A stretch of 64,000 nt of DNA from Pyrenochaeta sp. MPI-SDFR-AT-0127 (GCA_020747015.1 JAGTJM010000049.1:181435-245434), one strand, 5' to 3'; shown: positions 10,359 through 22,987, counted from the first letter of the stretch. Program-made: numbers and translations. The notes: generated from the sequence alone by a model not told the origin.

Positions 10359-12211
10359 GGAGGGATTGTATTTTACAGCCATCATCGTTAGTGTTGAAGT
10401 TAATGCGGCCTTGGGGCAGGGATAGTCGCAATTTAGCAAATTCCTCTGCTCAACCCATCAAATGACGATTCTTGTCCCAGAATGAGTCCAATGGCTCGTG
10501 AGTACTAGATTTCCCGTCATGCAACCAAGAACAACAATTGTTCCCGGTGAGATCCGGTCTGTTGCCACCAGAAGTAGGGATCGACAATCTACCAGTTCAT
10601 TGTAGCATTCGTCGAGTGTTGAGAGAGCGACTGGCAACGGACTGCGGGGAGTAAATGTTGACGAAACACTTGCGCAATCTCTTATCGATAGATACACCTA
10701 ATCGATATCGGCACACGACCGAGCAGCCGGATGCAAGTGTGGAGCAGTGATGACGGTCAATGGCAGCGGGCAAACGAGTATCGAGAAAGAGATATCCTGG
10801 CGATTGTTCTGGAACGAGCCACTTCTGCAAGGCGATGAAAAGTCTGCCGCAAATTCCCTCTCCCTAGTTGAAAATTTCGAGTCAGAGAAGCGGTTGCCGA
10901 TGTCTTGGTGGTTTCTTTGCAATCTCTGTCAACTGGGGTGGCTGGTGGGGTCGGAAGTTGTGTGGATGGCTCCAGACGGGACCGGAATGCTTAGTCGCTC
11001 AACGGGTTTTCTTGGTGCTGCGAGGCACAAGCCATTTCTCAAGCGAAACAGGTTCTGCTGAAAGTGCGAGGTCCCCATGGATTGCACTGAATTGGGGTAC
11101 AATGTTGAACCACTTGCCCTGAAAAACTGGGTTTCAATTTGCCCCGTGTTCTGCCTGTCGTCAGGACTTGTCAGAGAGGTGACCTATGGTGGACTAGATC
11201 AACGAAATGGGCCTTCGAAGTGCACATTGTTCATATGTTCGATGTATCGAGCGACGTGGTATATGGGAAGCGTACGAATTGGCAGCTCGCCCTTGATACA
11301 CCACGAGATCGATCATAACACTTTATCGATTTATGGTATTCAATCAAATGGTCCTCCTGGCATATGTGCAACGAAGCTCGCCTGAAGGAGCAACACTTTT
11401 GTAGAATTGTCCAGGGATGCGCGGTGGGACTAGCGAGGTTGATCCTCTCGCAAGATGCGGCGTAGTTAATTAAGCATTGAAGATGATTGGAACTTTGAAT
11501 CAACGTCACAAGCCTAAAGGGTGCCCAACACTACGGCGTCAGCATCTCAAATGCCTCACACTATTATTTTTGAGTGTTCAGTATCCTGTATGAGCTGGAA
11601 AGCACGTCTTAGAACGCGGCTTCACGGTACTCCGTGAACCCAAAATTAGCAAAGGCACGTATGCATTCAAGTAGTCTAAGTAGATTGAGAATCAATTTTG
11701 TAAAGACAAGGATACACCAAGCGATGACGTCCAACATTATACAACCGGCGTCCAATCTAAGGGAAATGGAGAATTACTCCTGAGAATCGAATGAAGGAAA
11801 TAAAGTATCCCGCTAGCTCTAGTGAGGAGGCTAGGACCCCCCATAATGGATATATCATGACTTCGTAAGACAAGTATGTGCCCGTGGAAAGAAATGCCGA
11901 ATCGTAATACCCAAAGACGCGACAAAGAGGTGTGTTGCAAAGAGTGCAAAAGTCGAAAGGGATGACATGAGGGCAAACACTAAATTAAGCATGACGGGTG
12001 CGCATCGATAAGATGGGTGGAAATAAATGGATTAGCCTGCGACGCTGTCTACCTCATCATTACTTATACTGATATTACTGTCATCCCTTCTTCCGCTCTC
12101 TCTTGTGGGTATATCGCGATGGGTGTTTTGATCGTCGATCATCGGCGTAGAATGTGCGAACACACCATTTCCCAAACACCCATGCCCTAATGTACAGACT
12201 TGATGGGTTGC
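10359..12211. other. Intergenic, 1.85 kb without a recognised gene
   Basis: This lies between the 3' ends of the DUF3433 gene (plus) and the BYS1-like gene (minus), so both genes converge on it. Frames such as 10747-11061 (plus) and 11231-11509 (minus) overlap and lack domains or splice partners. I see no tRNA, repeat or inverted terminal sequence. Confidence 0.4.
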
Positions 12212-13081
12212 TTATGCATGGAAGGGTTGGTGGCGGCGGGCGTGTCCGTGAGCGTGTCTCTTGGCGTTGACGTACTCGACGGCGGTGACATAGACAACCT
12301 CGACGTGAGTCTTGGTCTTCTGGTGCTTCGCAGGCTCCTCGAGTTGGGCAGCTGGGGTTACCGCAGCGGCATCGACCTTGAGTTTCTCTGCGTAGGTGTC
12401 CTTGACCGAAGTAGATGAAGGCGCCGAGGAAACGCCCTTGTTGGAAGAGCTCGGAGAAGTAGAGCCATAGTCCTCCGTGGGAGCTTCGCCGCCGCACATG
12501 TAGAAGTCCATGCTGGAGTCGAGATCGCATGTCTTGGTTTGGACGTCGTCTGGGAGGATGTAGGACATCTTGGCGCACGAGACAGCATCGTGGCAAGACA
12601 AAATCGGACACCAGGTGTTGCCGGCAGAGGCAGTTGCAGGGCCCGTCTGGTTACCAGATTGGAGATAGTAGCCCTCGCTTTTAGTGGGGCAGCCTCCATC
12701 AAGGCAATCGACATAGGAAACATCGAGGTAATTGTATTTGAAGCCAGTCTGTTGTCGATCCAAAAAGTATTCCAGTTGCACGATATCACTACCCTTGCAC
12801 TGTTCTGTCTTTGAAATTTTAATGGATACGCCAACGTTTCCACCCTTGGGGTCATCGTAGTTTTCACTGTAGGTCTCGCCAGTGTTCAATGTGACCATCT
12901 CGCCCTCTGGGCAGCCATCGCCTCTCAGGACCGACCACAGGTGGACAGGGTAGTTGCATCGGTTGATGACGCGGGCATAGGGTTTGGCGTGGTTGCACTC
13001 CTTGTTCAGGGAGACTGCACTCCGGGCAGAGGCGGTTGCGACCATGGCGGACGCGGCCGAAAGGAGGGTGATGAGCTGCAT
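12212..13081 (-). CDS. Secreted BYS1 / thaumatin-like protein with a His/Arg-rich tail
   Basis: Single exon, 289 residues from the ATG at 13081; an in-frame ATG at 13126 would add 15 residues in front of a good signal peptide (MQLITLLSAASAMVATASA) and is not preferred. The mature part has the BYS1 pattern: RVINRCNYPVHLWSVL, GCPEGEMVTLNTGETYSE, a GVSIKIS strand, a D-I-VQLEYFLD strand and LDVSYVDC, followed by evenly spaced cysteines (GCP, WCP, SCHDAVSC, TCD, MCGG). These secreted proteins resemble thaumatin/osmotin folds; the Blastomyces founder is expressed in the yeast phase, but the molecular role is unknown. After about residue 200 comes a Ser-rich linker, then EKLK and a tail with KR and RR pairs and alternating His. 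Those dibasic sites could be cut by Kex2; this is inference. Confidence 0.82.
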   Translation of the reverse strand: MQLITLLSAASAMVATASARSAVSLNKECNHAKPYARVINRCNYPVHLWSVLRGDGCPEGEMVTLNTGETYSENYDDPKGGNVGVSIKISKTEQCKGSDIVQLEYFLDRQQTGFKYNYLDVSYVDCLDGGCPTKSEGYYLQSGNQTGPATASAGNTWCPILSCHDAVSCAKMSYILPDDVQTKTCDLDSSMDFYMCGGEAPTEDYGSTSPSSSNKGVSSAPSSTSVKDTYAEKLKVDAAAVTPAAQLEEPAKHQKTKTHVEVVYVTAVEYVNAKRHAHGHARRHQPFHA

Positions 13082-15879
13082 GTTTGCTGAAGTTTGACCG
13101 GATAGGATGCTGGGCTCAAAAAGCAAATGGACTCGAAGGATATCGATGGAAGGAGCGACTGCTGAACACCTGAAAGAGTGAAGTTATTCAGCAAATGAGT
13201 GTGGGTTGACGAAGTCCTGCTTGTTGCGGTAGTGACAGAGACGGGGAAGCTCCTGGGGGATGCGAGTAAATAAGATGGCTGAATCCCATGCACACGCAAG
13301 CCCGTGGCCACTTGGGAGCCCGCCCAGCATGGAACGAATCGTCGCCCATAGCGTGGGCCTGCGTGGGCCGGTGCCAAACGTCGTGGCTTGCCCAGAGGAC
13401 GGGCCCAGCAAAGCGCGCCGTAGCCCCAAGGGGACAAGCCGTGGACAAACTCAGCAAGAGGCGATCCAATCGGACAAGCGCGGTGCCTGATCGGCAGGCA
13501 CTGGCTATGCAACTGGTCGTAATTTAGATCAACTCATGTCGGCCAGGCCCCCAAAAGCAGTGTAAATTGCCAGCAGGGGTTGGGGTGATCGAGTGTCAGC
13601 GTCCCATGGTCGGCAGCAACCTGCAGAGATTTTCGGCTGAAACGAGGCAGCACCTCGGGCGCGTGCTATTCAACCATTGCCAGATGGCAGGGCACTTCTT
13701 TGGTTGACGGCACCGGTAACCAGACATTGCTGCGATTCTGCCCGGCACAACAGTCGAGCAAGTCAGTAGCTTTCCATTGCGCGCTGAGCACCAACCCCCG
13801 AGATGACTCTGCTTGGCGAGGCGTGCGATTGCCCCTAAGCGACGTCTTTTCCCGTTGGCGCAGAACCTTGGAAAGGGGGTTGACGCTGCACGCGTCGTCA
13901 CTGGCCCGTCCGTCCCAACCAAGGCAGGACGGGCAACGGCAATCCAAGCTGTCAATTTCGCAGTGCCAGCACAAAGACGACGGCCAGACTGGCCGCTCTA
14001 CCTGCGCAGTGATGAGAAGGCATCTTGTCATAGTTCACGCCGGCGCAGTGCGTTGTCGCATCGCTGCAGCAAACACTTAGCTTGGACCACTCAGGAGAGC
14101 TCGTATCCACAGTAAATCTCCCGCCCTCGCCAACCGGAAATCGTATCCACCAAGATGAACTCAGCATGAGCTCAACCAAGCTGGCAAACGCGACCGTCAT
14201 CTTCACAGGCCATGTCTGTCCTCTGCCAGAGCCGGCTTGGGGAGCAGAGCGCAGCACTGCAACCTGTGCGGCCAATGCCATGGCACTTGGAATCGCCTGC
14301 CGATCCGCCAACTGTGCTCAGCGCCGCGCCCTTTTCACCTTTGCACGAGTCGTTCACGGTCTTGTCCCATGTCCCTGCACATTTTGGTCGCTGCAATGTG
14401 TAGCTTGGTTGAGCGACGCATCCATGTTTTTGCAGAAGGCTTCCGTGACACCTTCCGTCCTTCTCAGCCGCTTTCTGCCATCCTCCACGAAACACATTCC
14501 CTGGTCGCTTCAACAAAGCTTTCACCCTGTCTTCTCTCACCGCTGGCACGACCTGGAGTCCATGGTGCACAGGTTGTGGATGGGCTCCACGAGACCCACG
14601 CCCAAGGTCACTCGTGCCCCATCCTCCGTCTGAGACTCTCTTCCACCAGGTCTGCGCGCAAAGTCCCGACTTTCACTGACAGACACGAGAGAATATTGCT
14701 GCCAGAGCCATCGTGTCGCGCAAGACGTTAGTCACCTGCAATGCTTCTCGAGTCCCAATCGGTATCCTACGCAAAAGAATACGTGCTACAGTTCCATTGG
14801 CCGTCATGGTAGCAGAGCATTGCTCGGTCCAACTTCAAGATACAAACGAGGTTATGCCATGTTTCCCGCCTAGGCCCACGTTCCCTACACACGTGTCGGT
14901 ACACATTATTCTGCCAGGCTAGCCAACTGGTTTCCTCCGCCAGCATGGTACGTAACCTTTCACAGGGCAAAACGTCCATGGTGTAATGTTACATATGAGA
15001 AGACTCAAAGACGGCGCTACGCCAAATTCAACTTGCCCAAGCTTGGAAATATCATCGACACCCTTTAGTGAAATCTTGGTCAACACTGATTGTAGATGAT
15101 ACTCGAACATATGGCCGTGGTAAATCTGTAACACAATGCATTCATCGACACTGGATCCATGAAACGCGACTCGGCCTAGTAGGCTATCTGCTCATGGCTC
15201 AACCCACCACGTCTACAAGAACCTCGTTGCTGACGCTCTATGCCCGTTACCACAGTATCATAAGTACCCTACAGATGACACATGTATTGCTCTCTAGCCT
15301 TTTTTGACACCTGCGCCCGTTGCCTTTTCTTTGGCTGGAGAGTATGAATATGAAGCTCACACTACTTTTGAGCGCGCGATGTCAATGTCTTCCGCAGCTC
15401 ACGCTCTCACATTTCCGATAAAGCCCAAATGGTTAATAATATCACCAGCCACTTTCTACTGAACATCTTCCGACCAGTGAACACCACCCGGCAACGGTTG
15501 CTGTTGATAAACCAATCAATCACGGTAGTGAGCAACCGCCCTTTCCGCTCAAACCAATCCAATTCTAGCGCATCAATTCCCACTCTGCGCTGACACCCGA
15601 GGACCGCAGCACGTCTTCCCGAGTCGGCTCCTGCCACGTCTTCCGATCTCGCCATGCTCAAGAGGCAGACCACGAATTGAACCGACGAACTTTCAGCTAG
15701 TGCCCGGGCATTTATGCTCCGCGCTCAATCGAGGGGCGCTTTCACAAAATCAAAGAAGCCACTGCCTAGATCATTCACCGATCAGACGTGGTCTGGGTTG
15801 TTTTCTGGGGGGCATATCTGAAGTTCTATACATATCGGATGCATGCTAGCGGGGTTTCAGGATTTACAGTTGGTTGACT

Positions 15880-15880
<1 letters not shown>
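13082..15880. other. GC-rich intergenic region with overlapping open frames on both strands
   Basis: The stretch 13.2-14.7 kb is GC-rich, so stop codons are scarce and many frames of 60-180 codons stay open on both strands at once (for example 14082-14633 plus and 14172-14570 minus). None has a recognisable domain, and the amino acid make-up (Arg, Ser, Ala, Cys, His in excess) looks like translated noncoding DNA. A minus frame at 15407-15673 ends in a short hydrophobic segment but has no relatives I know. It includes the promoter and 5' leader of the BYS1-like gene. Confidence 0.4.

Positions 15881-15881
<1 letters not shown>

Positions 15882-15923
<42 letters not shown>
15882..15923. repeat. 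(TG)21 microsatellite
   Basis: An uninterrupted TG dinucleotide tract of about 42 bases. It lies in noncoding DNA and should be length-polymorphic between strains. Confidence 0.97.
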
Positions 15924-15924
<1 letters not shown>

Positions 15925-18677
15925 CAAGTGAAGGAGGAGCGCAGGGTTTTATGTGCAACAGGCCTCAAAGGTGGTCAGGTTCTGCATGGCCAGACATTAA
16001 TTATGGCTATCGCTGGTTGGCTGTTGGACAAACTTTGTAAATCTATTCGCACGCATCCGTGCGCATCCGAAGTACATCTTCACTACAGCTTCGATTAGGG
16101 GATTTTTGGCTCCAGAGCATTCCCCTTCTAAACCATAACGGAGCTGAAGAAGAAGACTTTCTGCTTACATGTATTCTCGCACCTGGCAGCAGTACTAAAG
16201 GATTCCCCTTCAGTCAATTTAACGACTCATGAAAACCATTGTCATTACTAGACGTGGTCAAAGACTCGTAGCTAGTAGAGCAGCATGGTTGCTGCCATCT
16301 GCGCCCACTTATTTGCCGACATATTCATCCTTATTGACCACCATATATCTATCCGTCACCTACGCGCTGTCAACTGATACCCCAGCGATACGATTCTAGG
16401 AAGCATCCTGGCGCATTAACAGGTAAAGAGGAATACTCAAAGTTTGCTTGCCACAAGTAATTCAACTGCCCAAGGAGAAATTAGGAAACGCTGCCAAAAG
16501 AAAATGCAACGAGCATTTGGATTTGGGCAGCAATAGTGGTTCTAGAGATCCTGACATGCCAGTTCTTGCAAACCAGATGTCCAGGTCAAGTGACCTGGAA
16601 ATCTAGGGCTAAAAGGAGTGTGCAAGGTGTTCCACCTTTTCTAAAAGGAGCATGCATGGAGCTATAATCGATTGATCTGCATAGTGAATCTTGTTTTTAT
16701 TGTATGCTCACAGTGACCCTAATTGAGAGCTTGGATTCCAGCGTTCGTTGCCTTGAAGTCGCCCAGGCCGCCCTCCCATGTCTCGGCAGATATGAACAAG
16801 ATGCTAGCCATTATGAGCTTATGTGCAGCATGCACGCAAATGCATATCACACTGCATTACTCCCTACCACCTGCAACAACAGCACCCTAGGCCTTACACA
16901 AAGAACTATGGCTGCGCGACTTAGTCTGTGACGCACCCATTACCAAGAGCTTCACACTTTTACTTTAGACTCAATACCAAAGATCAAATATATAGGTGAA
17001 GCTCGGTCAACGATTCAGTCCCCATACTTGGATGGTCATGGCTTATCGCTGTGCCGCATGACTGCGTGATCGAGTCGTTCTCGCTCCTCTTTTCTGCAGG
17101 GCAGCTACAGCTGCCTAACATGTCTGCATGCAGGACGAACGAATCAGGATACAGGTACTCCGCATATCTGCTTGTCAACACTTAGCTGAGGTACTCCGAA
17201 GCCCTTGGCGCTATACTCTGCTCTGTTGTCACACGTAAGCAAGGCAGGTATATCAAGCGCTACGGGCGGGAGTCGCCAGCGGGCAAGAAAGCGGCCACGG
17301 CCCGCTCAACGGTGTGGAAACCAGACAGGTGACCGAGACCCGGGAGGGGGGCTGTAATTGCATTACGCGGTATGATTTGAGGATCTATTCGCTTCCTGAT
17401 CGGTGATTTTGTGCATGTACTTGCTAGGCCTGCCTCCGCGGGCGATACTTCATCTTGCACCCTGGACAGTCGTTCTGATGTCCATATTACAAACGTCATT
17501 CCTAATCATTTTGAAAAATCTGTACCATTAGGTTTGAATGGTTTGGCTAGCTTATGCGCCTTCAAGTTTGTGGGCTTTTCAAGCAAGAAGAAGGGCGCAG
17601 TTTTGAGGTAGAGCAGGAGCAGGATCAAGGCATACATATGACGGAGCGAGTTACTAAAGTGCAGGAATTGATGACAGAGAACAGTTGCTGAGAATCCAAG
17701 AACATTTGGAGCTTACTGGGTAGGTATGGCGATCGAGGCAGAGCGACAAGATTGACGGAATTTGGGTGAGCCGCTGCTACCGCAATCTAACGCTATCAGA
17801 ACATCTTGAGTTGTGGAGGATTCCCTCGGCTTCCCGAAGCAACGGCTTGAGTGGAGTTCGGTAAGACGATCCAGTAATGTTCGAGATGGCGGAATATCGA
17901 TGAGCCTCTCCTCCCTTGTGGTCTTTTCCCAACCAAGAATCACTTCACATTCACTAACCTTTCTAGTACGTTGTCCTCCGCTAACGCGTCACTGTCTGTG
18001 ATATCAGCTCAACACGGCTGAACACCCACAAACCTGCTTATGCAACTAAATGAAATGCATGGTGCTCGTTACGAAATGACAAAGAAAGTATCTCCAGCAC
18101 TAGGAAAATACGAGACAACCCCCCACGATGTGCCCTACGTTGATGCAGACTGTACAAGTTTCAAGCAACTATAATCAGCTAGAAGAGCGGAGTAGAAAGC
18201 GGCTACACCCTCATATCGTGACCCAAAATATAGGTGAAAACTCTAAGCGGAAAGTAAATCTAGATGAGGCCACATTGGCACTAATATGCGGTAGGTTACC
18301 AAAGGACTGTACACCGAGCCCGACCAAGGGATAACATCCGACTTAACCTTTACGAGCTCCAGGGGTCTAATACAAAAACTATAAATGAAGTATATTCAAA
18401 AATATCCAATGAAAAAGGGCTATCCAAGTGTGCGAAAAGTGGTCTGAACGCAGGCTTTTAAAGGTATGTGCGGAGAAATGGAGGAGAGCAAGGATAGCAT
18501 CGAAACGATTGCTGGGAATCATGCCCAGCACCCTAGTTCGTAGAGAGAATACGCTGTGAGTGCTGAAAGTTCCAGCTTCAGTTCAGTCGTAGGTAGTGTT
18601 TCTGCACCCGGTGGAATAGCAGACTGGGCACAGGCCTGGCACAGATCGTTTAGTGCATGAAGCAACCGTAGCACCAT
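15924..18677. other. Intergenic, no gene recognised; includes the FKBP 3' side
   Basis: Only short frames without domains are seen. Two minus-strand frames, 17713-17943 and 17260-17499, look slightly more protein-like (mixed composition, few repeats), but I could not join them through good splice sites or match them to a family. The last few hundred bases before 18678 are probably the FKBP 3' untranslated region. Confidence 0.35.
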
Positions 18678-19798
18678 CTAGGCTCTTTTGCCGTTGATAG
18701 CTTTAAGTTCAACGTCACTGTTGCAAGGTTAGAAACTGAGATCTGTGATTTGAGTAAGGCTGTGCGATGGTTCGCAGAATCTTAGGGAATATTGATGTGC
18801 CTTGGACGCAAACAAAATCGCAGATGTCTGAAGTCATGCTGTTTGAAAGTAGTTCCGACAATGCAAGAAAGGACCAAACAATGTTTTGAAATCGGGGCAC
18901 ATACAAGATCAGCCTAGCATTTGCTGGGATATGGCCGGGGAATCCACTGCATAGAAATTCTAGTCAGCCGGTTTGTTCTTCCAACATTTCCCCAATCATC
19001 TGCTACCAACGTCTTTCAAAGATACGATGACGGCTGCAGATACTCAGGTCGCACGGCCTGTTTCGGTGGCTAAAGCGATGTGTGAATCACAATACTGTAG
19101 TAGTGGAATGGCGAAAGCTCACATAGAGCTGGTACCAACTGTACGTTTGCCAATGCGTTGTTGAATCGGGTAATATGGTAATGCCAAAAAGTCAGGGTCT
19201 AAGAATACACTCACCGAGCGCCGTAGCCATAGTCACTAGAATGAGCAATTCGTTAGCGGTGATCAGATGTCGAAAGAGTTGTTTGAAGACGGAATTACGT
19301 ACGCCGATATAGTCAAAGTTGCTTTCTCGCCTAATGTCATTGGGGAGCTTGATGTGGAGCCCAGGATACCCTCATCCCAGCCTGTGCAGAAGCGTCAGTT
19401 TGGATGCACATTTCAGAACCCACATTGCATACGCAGCAAATTCGGAGCCGACTGGGAATAACTGGGGAGCCTACCTCGAATAACGCGGCCTACACCAATG
19501 GGAGTAATGAGGTCGCCCCGGCCCACCGAGGTATCGAATCTAGGACAACGCTCAGCTTCTGGTTCAGATCTCCAATCTACACCCGACGCGTTATGGGCGA
19601 AGAGGACAATCTACACTCACTTTGTTCCCTTGTTGTTTGGCGCGTTTTCGTCAAATAGCCAACCTGCAAATGTTGTGAGACTTTGGCCTTGGCACGTGAG
19701 TAGTGTGGGCTACCCGTGTACTCCATGGAGACTTCGTCGTGCTTCTTGGGAACGTCACTGCCATTGCCCTGCTTGACAACCAACTTTTCCACACCCAT
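18678..19798 (-). CDS. FPR1: FKBP12-type peptidyl-prolyl cis-trans isomerase, seven exons
   Basis: FKBP12 catalyses cis-trans isomerisation of peptidyl-proline and is the cytosolic receptor of FK506 and rapamycin. Exons on the minus strand: 19714-19798, 19621-19663, 19475-19539, 19303-19381, 19215-19235, 18905-18946, 18678-18717. Together they give 375 nt, 124 residues, the right size for a single-domain FKBP. The read-out holds every landmark: MGVEKLVVKQGNG, the MEYTGWLFD strand, FDTSVGRGD, VGRVIRGWDEGI (the pocket Trp), ADYGYGARGFPG (the active-site Tyr) and a LIFDVELKAING end. Every intron is GT-AG and all phases fit. Exon 5 is only 21 nt, and introns 5 and 6 are 268 and 187 bp, long for this genome. 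No single reading frame reveals the gene. Confidence 0.93.
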
Positions 19799-22012
19799 TG
19801 TGTATGAGGCGTGGTGTTTAGGGCGCACAGGATGGGATACGTGGGTCGGCAACCGTTAGCAGATGAAATGGGGTGGGATGTCTGGTCTGGGGAGTGAACA
19901 GAAGCTAGCATGAATCGAAAATGGCGAGGAGCCGTGAGTGGGACGGAATACGCCAGGAAGAAGTCGGGCTCGAGGTTTTTAATAGAGGATCACGTACAGA
20001 GGGCTTGGAGCAGGAGCCTCCGTGGATGCTATGGCTGAAAGCTTAGACTCGAAAGGCTTCTGCTCCCGCCGAAGGGGTCTAGGTTCTGCAGCGAAGCTGT
20101 GCAACACATTGGCCTGCTCCGTTGCATCAAGCACTTCTTTAGCCCCCCTCGCATACGCCGGCGATCCGCAGTCATTGCTGGAAAGTCGTCACTCTCTACG
20201 AACCACAAGCCGCCGCTGGGAGCTGTCCGTTTCTCGGGGAATCCTGCCCGACGCTCAAGCCGTTTGAACGTCAGAAACCACATCGGTCTGGCCCTTTTTT
20301 GAATCGTCGTCATTTACAAAACATCCCAGCTGACACGCGATTGGAGCTCCACTATTTCCATGCTAGGAACATGGAAGGCTGTACCCGTACCAAACATTCC
20401 CGCGACTACCGAGCGGCATGCCAACTTTCCCACCTTGATTGAGCGGCCGTGACTTGTCGCGAGCCTGAGCCGCTCCCGCGGGAATCATCAGCCGTTCGTG
20501 ACTGTGATCGTTTTCGGCCAGCGCGAAGAAGGCCGTCTGCTTGGACTCTTCTGTCAAGCTCGGATTCTCTGGTAGTGCTCACCACGAGACAAAAGCCATG
20601 GACAGCACCACGGATGCGTGGCGCGGTCGTCAAAACCTTAAAATCCGCATCCAGTACCCGGATGCGCAAAACAAAGTCGTCCCATGGCTGACTTCTAGTC
20701 AGAAGTCACACGAGAAAGCAGATGTCGAAAGCGCCGCCAGGCGCCACCGAAGCCCGATCCTGTCGAATGATGCATCGCACCTGTGCAGGACACCATCACA
20801 TAAGACCCTTACATGTCTTCTTATTTGGTGATCCTTTGCGTCCGCGTGGCCTGGCTGATGGCGGTGCTTATGGAGGGGTATGATACCTTCCTGGCCTAAC
20901 CCGCTTCTCGTCTTCAATATCCGCGTGGCGCCCTTGAGAGGAGCAGTATCTTCATGTCTGCTGTACAAAGGTCAAACGTTAAAAAGACCTCGTATACCCA
21001 ATCAAGAAAACAGCTACATGACTAGACTCAACAGCCTCGATGCCGGCATTGCCGTGTCTTTAAGAATTCGGCTGGCATATACCCGGTCTGCTCCGTTGCG
21101 ACATCAACACCAGCGCTTTCAGGGAACGCAGGCAAACAACTTTCATCTCCAACATTTCAGCAACTGTGAGCATGTTACTGGCTCGTCGATACGGGCCTCT
21201 GACCGCCACCCTCGAGAATTCACTCCGGTCAACGTCCGCTAGCCGATGGGTAGAATGTGGGTCTGAGAACCCGGCCATAACCTTCTTTTAAGGCCAATAT
21301 CACTTGCCAATCAGAGTTGTAGCGGAACACTAACCGGCTTCCGTACCATACCAGACCCACCTTACAGCGCGAACCGTGTTGCAAGCAGTCATTGCAACGA
21401 GACCAAATGCAGAATTGCGGGCTATCGTGCTTCTCGCGGTAATTACATATTTTCTTGCTCCGGGACAAGTCTCGCAAGCGTGGCTGATGTGCGGAGCAAA
21501 TCCCGGAGCTGTCTCATCTGCTCTCCAGCCAGCAACCGTGCTTCAGCCATTCGCCTCCTTTTAACCAGCTAGCTAACAATCGAATGAAAGGCGATCATGG
21601 GCCCTGTGCAGTGAACCGGGAGCCCAGCAGCATGGTCTGGGACTGTCCTACTCTCCACATTGGCTGGGCCGGTTGCGCTTGCAGCGGCTGAGAAGTCTCC
21701 TTAAGTTGGCAATGATCACCCCACGCATCTGTAGTACAGCATCACGAAGATTGCAGCATCCATGTGGACTGAGCCGGCAGCCCAATCAACTAACTTGCAG
21801 GGTACGGCATCGGAGGATATTGTTGGAGACTAACTCGCCGAATTGGCAACGCATGCTGCATGCAGCCACTCGTTCGACCGCTGAGACGGCTTCTACATGC
21901 CCATTGCATGGGGTGAGAGTGCCGATCAACAAAGATCGAGAAGCGTACTGGCGATGCAGCTCATGTCCCGGTCAAGGTTAAGTACAGTTGTCAGTGAGCC
22001 CTCCAAGGAACC
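19799..22012. other. Intergenic, 2.2 kb without a recognised gene
   Basis: This is the FKBP promoter side and the 3' side of HIS2. Overlapping frames on both strands between 19.9 and 21.0 kb (for example 20406-20669 minus and 20541-20831 plus) lack domains. After finding the FKBP gene hidden in short exons I looked here for similar exon chains and saw none, but a very short or fast-evolving gene could be missed. Confidence 0.35.
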
Positions 22013-22987
22013 TCATTGTAGGTTCGTCCAGAATGGCAGTCGGGCTAAGTCGGCTACAGAGATGCTGGAAAAGCCTGCGCTAGGGAACCGGCTGTCCATC
22101 CTTATCCCAGCCAGATCTGCATAATGAATCGTTTCGATCCCTGCTTTTTGTATGAAATCTAACAAGCGCACATAATTGGTACCTATCTGATCAACGCCAT
22201 GGCTGTCATCAGACATAACGAAGCCACCTCCTTTGCTCAAATATAACTATACAAGGGTGAGCGAGGCAGCCAGCAGATTGCGAGCGATGGGACAGACCTG
22301 ACAGATAGGCAGACACGGATATGGCTCACTCAGGCCTTTTCGCAGACCAGACGAGTTCAACTCAAGAAGTCCGCCGTAGGAGACGATAAAGTCCAGGTTG
22401 CGTTGTACTCTCTCCCACACACCAGTCATGTATCTGAAGTCGGCATCCCGATGGTCACTAAAAAGACGGATGAGATCAAAGTGTCCAACAACAGGGGGTT
22501 GCAGCGCCCGAAGCATCGCATATTGGGAGTCGAAGTAGTCTGCGAACAGCCTTTCGTCCGTCCCACCAGCTTTCTCTCGAGCTTGTTCGTACATCGCACG
22601 GTCGAAATCGATCGGGATCGTGTGCGTGTGGTGAACAGAGCCCATAAAGAAGTCGAATGTATGGTCGTTGAGAATGTTCTGTACAAGCTGCAGAGTCGAT
22701 GGTCGAATGTACTCAGACTCAAAGCCGATCAAGATCTGTATCTTGGAAGAGTATGTGTCCTTCAACCGAGATGCTTCAATGATGAAATCATTGAACAATT
22801 TAGAAAGGGACTCTTCGGTATGGACGGCGGTCTCTTCGGGATAGAAGTCTTCAAGCGGTCTTGGGATATGCTCTGTCAGCGCAAAGATATGGAATCCTTT
22901 CGCTATAGCTGCCTGTATGACTTCTTCAAGTGTGTTTTTTGCATGTCCACAAAACTGCCCTGAATGGCTATGGTGAGAATAAGGCAT
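22013..22987 (-). CDS. HIS2: Histidinol-phosphatase (PHP family)
   Basis: Removes phosphate from L-histidinol phosphate, the step before histidinol dehydrogenase in histidine synthesis; cytosolic. Two exons, 22298-22987 and 22013-22246, separated by a 51-bp intron, give 307 residues. The PHP metal-binding motifs occur in order: HHSHSGQFCGHA at the start, FALTEHIPR, GFESEYI, the SVHHTHTIP segment, VVGHFDLIRLF, LLELNSSGLRKG and, in exon 2, the closing SDDSH followed by GVDQIGTNY. The start is the ATG at 22987 directly before the first His motif; an upstream in-frame ATG (23068) would add 27 unrelated residues. The intron donor is GTCTGT, slightly unusual, but phase and homology support it. Confidence 0.93.

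Noticed and set aside
14082..14633. 183-codon plus-strand frame
   Set aside because: It lies in GC-rich DNA where the opposite strand is equally open; no domain, poor start context and noncoding-like composition.
15843..16098. Open frames made of Cys/Val repeats
   Set aside because: They come from translating the TG microsatellite.
17260..17943. Two minus-strand frames as a possible hidden gene
   Set aside because: Neither has an identifiable motif and I found no good in-phase splice connecting them; kept as unresolved intergenic DNA.
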